From UMGS1071 sp045638545 (GTDB lineage Bacteria > Bacillota > Clostridia > Oscillospirales > Acutalibacteraceae): a stretch of DNA of 11,195 bases. The notes beneath the pieces were generated by a model. It had not been told where the DNA came from, made no database searches, and worked only from the letters and a program-made list of their open reading frames with translations. Shown here piece by piece: positions 5,786 to 11,195 of this stretch. The translations under genes were made by a program, and so were the position numbers. Every line of letters starts with the position of its first letter. Position 1 is the stretch's first letter. Location of the stretch: NCBI GenBank assembly GCA_045638545.1, contig JAZUBL010000066.1, positions 1 through 11,195 on the forward strand, given 5' to 3'.

Positions 5786-6930
5786 TTTATCTGGATAATG
5801 CAGCAACCACATGGCCAAAGCCACAGGCGGTACAAGCTGCTGTGAGCTCTGCATTGCGGGAGGGTGCAAATCCGGGACGGAGCGGTCATAAACTTTCCAT
5901 GAAAGCGGCAGAGGCAGTATATCGCTGTCGTGCAGCAGCGGCAGAGTTTTTTCACTGTGATAGCCCGGAGTGTGTTGTATTTACCCTGAACTGCACCCAT
6001 GCGCTGAATCTTGTGCTGAAAGGGTTGCTGAAAAAAGGAGACCATGTAGTATGTACCTGCCTGGAGCATAATGCTGTTATGCGTCCGCTGCAGGCATTGA
6101 AAGAATACGGGATCACCTACACGGCAGTGCCTGTATCTGAAGAGAATAATGATGCCACCGTGGATGCCTTCCGCAATGCACTGCAGAAGAATACAGCGTT
6201 GGTGGTTTGTACGCAGGCATCTAATGTAACAGGTGTTCGTGTGACGGTGGAGAGAATCGCTGCTCTGTGTAAATCCTATGGTGTTCCGATTGCGGTTGAT
6301 GCTGCCCAAAGCGCGGGGATTGTCCCGATCGATATGGAGGCATCAGGAATTGATTATCTCTGTGTGCCGGGTCATAAAGGTCTTTACGGCCCCATGGGGA
6401 CAGGATTGCTGCTGACGAAAAAAGGGGATAAGCTCCGGACAATTCTGGAAGGCGGGACAGGAACAGATTCTGTTCATCTGGAGCAGCCTGCGATCATGCC
6501 GGAACGGCTGGAAACAGGCACACCGAATTATGCCGGTATTCTGGGACTCAGGGCAGGCATACGGTTTGTACAGCAGCGAACACCGGAAAAAATATTTCTG
6601 CACGAAATGCGTCTGCTGCAGTTTTTATATGATCATCTGGCAAAAATGGAACAGATCCAGCTTTACACACAGCGGCCAACACTGACACACCATGTGCCGG
6701 TGCTGAGTTTTAATGTGAAGGAAACAGACAGTGAAACGATCGGTGCAATGCTGAACAATGCCGGTATTGCTGTACGAGCCGGTCTGCATTGTGCACCTTC
6801 TGCGCATAAAGAAATCGGTACTCTGGAGAGCGGCACAGTCCGTGTTTGTCCGTCTGTTTTTACTACAAAAGAGGAGATTATTCTGCTTGCAAAGCGGATA
6901 GAAAATTTCGTAAAAAAGATACAAAAATAG
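5782..6930 (+). CDS. Cysteine desulfurase family protein (class V aminotransferase, EF2568-like)
   Basis: The 382-residue PLP enzyme begins MIYLDNAATTWPKP, typical of NifS/SufS relatives. It shows LEHNAV with H96, VDAAQS with D173, the PLP lysine K199 in PGHKGLYGPMGTG, GGTGTDS at 224-230, and the nucleophile C337 in AGLHCAPSAH. The cofactor site and the active cysteine are complete, so it should release sulfur (or selenium) from cysteine (or selenocysteine) and hold it as a persulfide. The GGTGTDS and METGTPNYAGI-like segments (ERLETGTPNYAGI at 241-253) resemble the subfamily named after Enterococcus EF2568, known from selenium-dependent molybdenum hydroxylase loci. It overlaps the DUF3343 gene by four bases and no IscU/NifU gene follows, so a partner role with DUF3343 is more likely than classic ISC Fe-S assembly. 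IscS, SufS or selenocysteine lyase are alternative identities. Confidence 0.9.
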   Translation: MIYLDNAATTWPKPQAVQAAVSSALREGANPGRSGHKLSMKAAEAVYRCRAAAAEFFHCDSPECVVFTLNCTHALNLVLKGLLKKGDHVVCTCLEHNAVMRPLQALKEYGITYTAVPVSEENNDATVDAFRNALQKNTALVVCTQASNVTGVRVTVERIAALCKSYGVPIAVDAAQSAGIVPIDMEASGIDYLCVPGHKGLYGPMGTGLLLTKKGDKLRTILEGGTGTDSVHLEQPAIMPERLETGTPNYAGILGLRAGIRFVQQRTPEKIFLHEMRLLQFLYDHLAKMEQIQLYTQRPTLTHHVPVLSFNVKETDSETIGAMLNNAGIAVRAGLHCAPSAHKEIGTLESGTVRVCPSVFTTKEEIILLAKRIENFVKKIQK

Positions 6931-6932
6931 TT

Positions 6933-6961
6933 TTGCTTCTGTCGTAAAAATGTGTTAATAT
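6933..6961 (+). promoter_or_regulatory. Probable extended -10 promoter for cdaA-cdaR
   Basis: TTGCTT at 6933-6938 is followed after 17 bases by TAATAT at 6956-6961, which has the extended TG element at 6953-6954. Transcription would start near 6968, just before the hairpin at 6974-6992. No terminator closes the desulfurase gene, so read-through is also possible. Confidence 0.5.
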
Positions 6962-6973
6962 AAAAAAGGACCG

Positions 6974-6992
6974 CCCTCTTTTTTGGAGAGGG
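6974..6992 (+). other. Hairpin in the cdaA leader
   Basis: CCCTCT (6974-6979) pairs with AGAGGG (6987-6992) around a seven-base loop. It lies about 15 bases before the cdaA Shine-Dalgarno (AAGGAG at 7008-7013). It has no T run on the + side, so it is not a normal terminator for the upstream gene. A competing stem, AAAAAAG (6962-6968) with CTTTTTT (6978-6984), uses part of the same arm. A role in mRNA stability or translation is only an inference. Confidence 0.45.
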
Positions 6993-7020
6993 TAAAAATG
7001 ATGCGGGAAGGAGCAAATCA

Positions 7021-7905
7021 ATGGAATTTATGGGTTCTATGTGGTCTACCTTCATCGGTGCAATACGGTCTTTCCAGGTTGCAGACGCACTGGACGTTAT
7101 CATGGTAACGTTCCTTATTTATAAATTGATCCAATTTGTTCGCAAAACGCGAATTATGCAGTTTGTAAAAGGTTTACTGCTGCTGTTCGGTGTGTGGGCG
7201 GTGTCGTACTATCTGCAGCTGCATATGATGCTGACAGCGTACAACACATTCCTGCAGTTTGGCTTCATTGCGCTGGTGGTATTATTCCAGCCGGAGCTGC
7301 GCAATATGTTGGAGCAATTCGGACGAACGAAAGTGGTCGGCAAATTTTTGTCCATGAATCTTCTGAACAAAAACAGTATGGAAGAGAATGAAAAGCAGAT
7401 TCGGCGGTGCATCAGCGCTGTGGTAGAATCTGCGGCAGCAATGCAGAAGGACAAAACAGGTGCGCTGATGGTATTTGAGCGCCAGACAAAACTGGATGAG
7501 ATCATCGACACCGGAACGGTGATCAATGCGGTTCCGTCACAGGAAATGATCCGCAACGTATTCTTTAATAAAGCGCCATTGCATGACGGTGCTATGGTGA
7601 TTCGCAATGGCATGGTGTACGCCGCCGGCTGCATCCTGCCGCTGACCAAGCGGGATGATATTGATTCCGCTCTTGGTACTCGTCACAGAGCGGCCATTGG
7701 TATGAGTGAAAACTCTGATGCAGTGGTTGTTGTTGTATCGGAAGAAACAGGTTATATCTCCATGGCCATTGGTGGCCTGTTAGTTCGCAATCTTTCCAGA
7801 GAAACGCTGAACAATGAACTGGACAGCCTGCTGCTGGAGAACATTGTGAAGGAAGAGAAAAAGACGCTGAAGAAATCCTCCCGTAAGGAGGGCAAGCGCA
7901 AATGA
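7021..7905 (+). CDS. cdaA: Diadenylate cyclase CdaA (membrane-bound DAC)
   Basis: The 294-residue product has three predicted membrane segments (about 22-40, 48-67 and 77-92), a linker, and a DisA_N diadenylate cyclase domain (about 105-265). The two signature motifs are intact: DGA at 189-191 in APLHDGAMV and RHR at 221-223 in GTRHRAAIG. CdaA joins two ATP molecules into cyclic di-AMP on the cytoplasmic face of the membrane. In Firmicutes this messenger controls potassium and osmolyte transport and affects wall integrity. The C terminus is a highly basic tail (KKTLKKSSRKEGKRK). The ATG at 7021 has AAGGAG seven bases upstream. The stop overlaps the start of cdaR (ATGA), matching the known pairing of the cyclase with its regulator. 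Confidence 0.97.
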   Translation: MEFMGSMWSTFIGAIRSFQVADALDVIMVTFLIYKLIQFVRKTRIMQFVKGLLLLFGVWAVSYYLQLHMMLTAYNTFLQFGFIALVVLFQPELRNMLEQFGRTKVVGKFLSMNLLNKNSMEENEKQIRRCISAVVESAAAMQKDKTGALMVFERQTKLDEIIDTGTVINAVPSQEMIRNVFFNKAPLHDGAMVIRNGMVYAAGCILPLTKRDDIDSALGTRHRAAIGMSENSDAVVVVVSEETGYISMAIGGLLVRNLSRETLNNELDSLLLENIVKEEKKTLKKSSRKEGKRK

Positions 7906-9176
7906 GCAACAAAAACAACAAGAAAAAAGGGTTCAGTATTTCCCGATTGTTTGAAAGCAACCGCTTTGTGTTGATTTTTTCCGTTTTTGTAGCGATTATC
8001 CTCTGGTTTACCATGGCGATTAACAACACAGAAAATCGTGCCCGTGTAATTTATGATATTCCAATTGAAGCGGCGCTGCCGGAAGAAGCAGTGGAGCAGG
8101 GATATCAGATTTTTGAGCAGAGCGATGTGACAGCTCGTGTTTCTGTTACAGGTAATAATCTGATTGTAAATCAGCTGTCGAAGGATGATATCAGAGTATT
8201 TCCTGCCTTAAGCAGCAATATTACACGAACCGGCACCTATACACTGAATTTGAAGGCGGAGCAGAAGAGCGGCCTGACCGGTTATGAGTTTGATACGATC
8301 AATCCTGGTGCAGTCATCCTGTTCGTTGATAAGTACCAGGAAAAGACACTGACCGTAGAGCAGAATATCGACTACACCGTCGCGGATGGTTATTTTGCTT
8401 CTGCACCGGTGCTGCAGGATACAAAGATCACGATTTCCGGTCCGGAGACAGAAGTTTCCGCTGTTGGTAAAATTGTTCTGGAAAAGACGCTGGACGGCGC
8501 GCTGACATCGTCTGCAGAGTTTACACAGGCGTTCACGCTGTATGACAAGGAAGGGAATAAACTGCCGAACCTTGGCCATATGAAGCTGACAGCAGAAGAA
8601 ACACTGGTAAAGATCGACGTTATGAGACGTGCAGATCTGCCTGTTGTTCCAACTTTCACCAATCTGCCGGAGGGTCTGAGCGTTGATAATCTTGTTACTG
8701 TAAGCCCTACAACGCTGAAAATCGGCTGTTATAAAAACAGCGAAGAAGAAGCAATCAATGCAGTCAGCCTGCAGCCGATCGATCTGTCTCAGGTTACACC
8801 GCAGCAAACAACTTTCTCCGTTGATTTTGAACTGCCGGAAAACTGTACCAACATCAGCGGTGTAAAGAACGCAGTGGTAAAGTTTAATCTGAGCGGTTAC
8901 AGAACACAGACTTACACCATTGACAATTTTGTGGTGAACAATCTGGCAGAAGGTCAGAAGGCAACCGTTGATACAACCCAGCTGCAGGTAACTGTGGTTG
9001 GCCCGGCTGCACAGCTAAAGCGGCTGAAGGCTTCTGACCTGTATGCAGAAGCAGATATGACCGGCAAGGAAAAGCTGACGGGCAGCGCAGCTGTTCCTGT
9101 GAAGATCCGCATCGATTCCAAGTTCCAGTCCTGGGCTGCAGGCAGTTACGAAGTATACGTTAATATCACACATTAA
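7902..9176 (+). CDS. cdaR: CdaR/YbbR domain protein, regulator of CdaA
   Basis: The 424-residue product has a short basic N terminus, one membrane segment (about 22-40, FVLIFSVFVAIILWFTMAI) and an extracellular part that reads as four YbbR-like beta-rich repeats (about 46-143, 149-240, 245-330 and 337-423). The repeats share pieces such as VTGNNLIVNQLSKDDIRV (82-99), ISGPETEVSAVGKI (178-191) and VVGPAAQLKRLKASDL (365-380). CdaR proteins bind CdaA in the membrane and adjust c-di-AMP synthesis. The start overlaps the cdaA stop by four bases and has AAGGAGG at 7885-7891. In many Firmicutes glmM follows; here a terminator and then groES come next. I see no truncation. The repeat boundaries are by eye. 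Confidence 0.92.
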   Translation: MSNKNNKKKGFSISRLFESNRFVLIFSVFVAIILWFTMAINNTENRARVIYDIPIEAALPEEAVEQGYQIFEQSDVTARVSVTGNNLIVNQLSKDDIRVFPALSSNITRTGTYTLNLKAEQKSGLTGYEFDTINPGAVILFVDKYQEKTLTVEQNIDYTVADGYFASAPVLQDTKITISGPETEVSAVGKIVLEKTLDGALTSSAEFTQAFTLYDKEGNKLPNLGHMKLTAEETLVKIDVMRRADLPVVPTFTNLPEGLSVDNLVTVSPTTLKIGCYKNSEEEAINAVSLQPIDLSQVTPQQTTFSVDFELPENCTNISGVKNAVVKFNLSGYRTQTYTIDNFVVNNLAEGQKATVDTTQLQVTVVGPAAQLKRLKASDLYAEADMTGKEKLTGSAAVPVKIRIDSKFQSWAAGSYEVYVNITH

Positions 9177-9188
9177 TAAAATATTCTG

Positions 9189-9238
9189 AAGAAGGTGTTC
9201 CGAAACAGCAGTGCGGATACCTTCTTTTTATTTTTTCA
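9189..9238 (+). terminator. Rho-independent terminator of the cdaA-cdaR unit
   Basis: AAGAAGGT (9189-9196) pairs with ACCTTCTT (9219-9226). The stem extends inward by about four more pairs, some of them G-T, around a loop of roughly 14 bases. T-rich sequence (TTTTTATTTTTT) follows the stem to about 9236. It begins 12 bases after the cdaR stop. Confidence 0.88.
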
Positions 9239-9304
9239 CAAATGGAAGCTGGTGAAAAGATTTGTAAATAATTTATGAAAATGGAAATTTTCGCCCTTTT
9301 TCAC
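9239..9304 (+). other. AT-rich spacer between the cdaR terminator and the groES promoter
   Basis: This stretch holds no open frame with a ribosome binding site and no hairpin that I trust. It is AT-rich with short A and T runs, which could help the promoter just downstream. Confidence 0.4.
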
Positions 9305-9333
9305 TTGATTTTTCCAAGGTTATTGGGTACAAT
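9305..9333 (+). promoter_or_regulatory. Sigma-A promoter of the groESL operon
   Basis: TTGATT at 9305-9310 and TACAAT at 9328-9333 stand 17 bases apart. The start of transcription would be near 9340, a few bases before the CIRCE operator, which is the usual arrangement for HrcA-controlled chaperone operons. Confidence 0.8.
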
Positions 9334-9345
9334 ACTAAGCAGAGA

Positions 9346-9372
9346 TTAGCACTCAGAGAATACGAGTGCTAA
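9346..9372 (+). promoter_or_regulatory. CIRCE operator (HrcA binding site)
   Basis: TTAGCACTC (9346-9354), nine bases, then GAGTGCTAA (9364-9372): a perfect match to the CIRCE inverted repeat in both arms and spacing. HrcA represses from this site and is released on heat shock, when GroEL is busy with misfolded protein. As part of the leader RNA it can also form a stem. hrcA itself is not in the window. Confidence 0.97.
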
Positions 9373-9425
9373 TTTTATATTAAACAAGTTTATTAAGTTT
9401 TTTAAATATATGGAGGTATGTTCGC

Positions 9426-9710
9426 ATGACAATCAGACCATTAATGGACAGAGTACTTATCAAGATGACAGAAGCAGAAGAGACCACAAAGAGTGGTATC
9501 ATTCTCACAGCAGCTGCTGCAGAGAAGCCACAGGTTGCAGAAGTTATTGCAGTTGGTCCTGGCGGTATTGTAGATGGCAAAGAGATTGAAATGCACGTTA
9601 AGGTTGGCGACAAGGTAATTACAAGCAAGTACGGCGGCACAGAAGTAAAGATGGGCGGCGAGGAGTTCATCATCCTGCGTCAGGCAGACATTCTGGCAAT
9701 TGTAGAGTAA
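9426..9710 (+). CDS. groES: Co-chaperonin GroES (Hsp10)
   Basis: The 94-residue product is a full-length GroES. It begins TIRPLMDRVLIK, has the mobile loop that docks on GroEL (about 17-35, EETTKSGIILT), the VIAVGPGG turn (40-47) with the roof loop after it, VKVGDKVITSKYGGTEVK (58-75), and the typical end ILRQADILAIVE. It caps the GroEL ring as a heptamer during ATP-driven folding in the cytoplasm. GGAGG at 9412-9416 lies nine bases before the ATG; an ATG at 9418 is out of frame. It is the first gene of the CIRCE-controlled operon, 34 bases before groEL. Confidence 0.98.
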   Translation: MTIRPLMDRVLIKMTEAEETTKSGIILTAAAAEKPQVAEVIAVGPGGIVDGKEIEMHVKVGDKVITSKYGGTEVKMGGEEFIILRQADILAIVE

Positions 9711-9744
9711 TCCAACCGGAACGAATATTAGGAGGTATACGAAC

Positions 9745-11195
9745 ATGGCAAAGCAGATTATTTACGGTGAAGACGCAAGAAAGGCGCTGATGAGCGGTAT
9801 TGACCAGCTGGCAAACACAGTAAAGGTTACACTGGGTCCTAAGGGCTGCAACGTTGTGCTGGATAAGAAGTTCGGCGCACCACTCATCACAAACGACGGC
9901 GTAACAATCGCAAAGGAAATTGAGCTGGATGATGCATTCGAGAACATGGGCGCACAGCTGGTTAAGGAAGTTTCCATCAAGACAAACGACGTAGCAGGTG
10001 ACGGTACAACAACAGCAACACTGCTGGCACAGGCACTCATCCGTGAGGGCATGAAGAACGTAACTGCAGGCGCAAACCCAATGATCGTAAAGAAGGGTAT
10101 CAAGAACGCAGTAGACACAGCAGTAGAGACAATCGTTGCAAACTCCAAGAAGGTTTCCGGTTCCGAGGATATCGGCCGTGTAGCAGCAATCTCTGCAGCA
10201 GATGAGATGATCGGTTCCCTCATTGCAGAGGCTATGGAAAAGGTAACAGCAGACGGCGTTATCACAGTAGAAGAGTCCAAAACAGCTGAGACATACTCTG
10301 AGGTTGTTGAGGGTATGATGTTTGACCGTGGTTACATCACACCTTACATGGTAACAGATACAGACAAGATGACAGCAGTTCTTGATGACTGCCTCATTCT
10401 GGTAACAGATAAGAAGATCACAAACATTCAGGAGATCCTCCCACTGCTGGAGCAGATCGTGCAGGCAGGCAAGAAGCTCCTCATCATTGCTGAGGACGTA
10501 GAAGGCGATGCGCTGACAAACCTGATCCTCAACAAGCTCCGCGGCGTATTTACCTGCGTAGCAGTTAAGGCACCTGGCTTCGGTGACAGAAGAAAGGAAA
10601 TGCTCATCGATATCGCAACACTGACAGGCGCACAGGTTATCACAGATGACCTTGGCCTCGACCTGAAGGATACAACTCTCCCAATGCTGGGCCGTGCACG
10701 TCAGATTAAGGTTGACAAGGAAAACACTATCATTGTTGACGGTGCAGGCAGCCCAGAGGCAATCAAGGCTCGCGTAATGCAGATCCGTGCTCAGATCGAA
10801 ACAACAACATCTGAGTTCGACCGTGAGAAGCTGCAGGAGCGTCTGGCAAAGCTGGCAGGCGGTGTAGCAGTAATCAAGGTTGGCGCAGCAACAGAGATCG
10901 AAATGAAGGAGAAGAAACTCCGCATTGAGGACGCACTGGCTGCAACAAAGGCTGCTGTTGAAGAAGGTATTATCGCAGGCGGCGGCACAAGCTACATCAA
11001 CATCATCCCTGAGGTTGAGAAGCTTTTAGCAAATGCAGAAGGCGATGAAAAAACAGGTATTCAGATTGTTTTAAGAGCTTTAGAAGAACCGGTTAAGCAA
11101 ATTGCAAAGAACGCAGGACTTGAAGGTTCTGTAATCGTTGACAAGGTTAAGTCTTGTGACGAAGGCGTTGGCTACAATGCATTGACAGAAGAATA
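9745..11195 (+). CDS. groEL: Chaperonin GroEL (Hsp60), cut off by the window edge
   Basis: The frame is open from the ATG at 9745 (AGGAGG at 9730-9735) to the right edge, giving 483 complete codons of the usual 540 or so, so only the last equatorial part and C-terminal tail are missing. Conserved chaperonin motifs are present: TLGPKGCNVVLDK (29-41), the ATP-site aspartate D51 in NDGVTIAKE, GDGTTT at 85-90, GYITPY in the apical domain, APGFGDRRK, and the catalytic aspartate D396 in RIEDALAATKAAVEEGI. GroEL forms a double heptameric ring that folds proteins with GroES. Codon use is strongly biased (Leu CTG/CTC, Thr ACA, Ala GCA), as expected of a highly expressed gene, but changes sharply from about codon 427 (base 11023). 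The protein itself stays conserved across this point. Confidence 0.98.
   Translation, partial: MAKQIIYGEDARKALMSGIDQLANTVKVTLGPKGCNVVLDKKFGAPLITNDGVTIAKEIELDDAFENMGAQLVKEVSIKTNDVAGDGTTTATLLAQALIREGMKNVTAGANPMIVKKGIKNAVDTAVETIVANSKKVSGSEDIGRVAAISAADEMIGSLIAEAMEKVTADGVITVEESKTAETYSEVVEGMMFDRGYITPYMVTDTDKMTAVLDDCLILVTDKKITNIQEILPLLEQIVQAGKKLLIIAEDVEGDALTNLILNKLRGVFTCVAVKAPGFGDRRKEMLIDIATLTGAQVITDDLGLDLKDTTLPMLGRARQIKVDKENTIIVDGAGSPEAIKARVMQIRAQIETTTSEFDREKLQERLAKLAGGVAVIKVGAATEIEMKEKKLRIEDALAATKAAVEEGIIAGGGTSYINIIPEVEKLLANAEGDEKTGIQIVLRALEEPVKQIAKNAGLEGSVIVDKVKSCDEGVGYNALTEE

Noticed and set aside
6998..7020. ATG-ATG just before cdaA as a possible upstream start
   Set aside because: These ATGs precede the Shine-Dalgarno and are out of frame with cdaA; the frame they open shows no known protein.
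9252..9305. Loose inverted repeat GTGAAAAG ... CTTTTTCAC before the groES promoter
   Set aside because: The arms do not match exactly and lie about 35 bases apart in AT-rich sequence, so chance is the simpler explanation.
9380..11000. Several antisense open frames opposite groES and groEL
   Set aside because: They result from the strong codon bias of groESL, which removes stops on the other strand; none has a start signal or family match.
1..11195. Mobile elements, CRISPR arrays, tRNA or rRNA genes, defence systems
   Set aside because: I saw no transposase, integrase, regular direct repeats, tRNA cloverleaf or rRNA sequence on either strand.

Overview
The window looks like a chromosomal core region of a low-to-moderate GC Firmicute, most likely class Clostridia. 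The reasons are purine-rich AGGAGG-type ribosome binding sites before almost every gene, vegetative promoters of the TTGaca/TATAAT type, a HrcA/CIRCE-controlled groESL operon, diadenylate cyclase CdaA with its partner CdaR, and a RecD2-ComF-MreB gene order. No mobile element, CRISPR array, tRNA or rRNA is visible. Every convincing gene lies on the + strand. Order and genus cannot be fixed from the sequence alone.

Layout. A promoter inside a possible tail of an upstream gene (1-75) precedes recD2 (104-2341). This overlaps a ComF-type phosphoribosyltransferase gene (2319-2987). A near-consensus promoter then drives a lone, divergent mreB/mbl-like gene (3074-4105), closed by a strong terminator (4111-4138). 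Next is a single-gene unit: an amidase_3-SH3 protein with no signal peptide (4196-4942), preceded by a sequence resembling a sporulation sigma-K promoter. A new extended -10 promoter overlaps its stop codon and starts ispF (5000-5467). A DUF3343 gene (5555-5785) and a cysteine desulfurase gene of the EF2568-like type (5782-6930) follow, joined by an ATGA overlap. A promoter and a hairpin-bearing leader then lead into cdaA (7021-7905) and cdaR/ybbR (7902-9176), also joined by ATGA and closed by a terminator (9189-9238). Last come a promoter, a perfect CIRCE operator (9346-9372), groES (9426-9710) and groEL (9745 to the right edge, truncated).

How the genes work together. The main theme is cell envelope and housekeeping: MreB-like cytoskeleton, peptidoglycan amidase, isoprenoid synthesis for lipid carriers, and c-di-AMP signalling, which in Firmicutes is tied to wall homeostasis. 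RecD2 and ComF belong to DNA repair or uptake. DUF3343 plus desulfurase is a likely sulfur- or selenium-transfer pair. GroESL is the heat-shock chaperonin.

There is no clear new multi-gene system. The observations most worth following are the possible sigma-K control of the signal-less amidase (a candidate mother-cell lysis enzyme), the altered nucleotide-binding motifs of the MreB-like protein, the coupled DUF3343-desulfurase pair with a structured leader, and a sudden codon-usage change inside groEL near position 11023.
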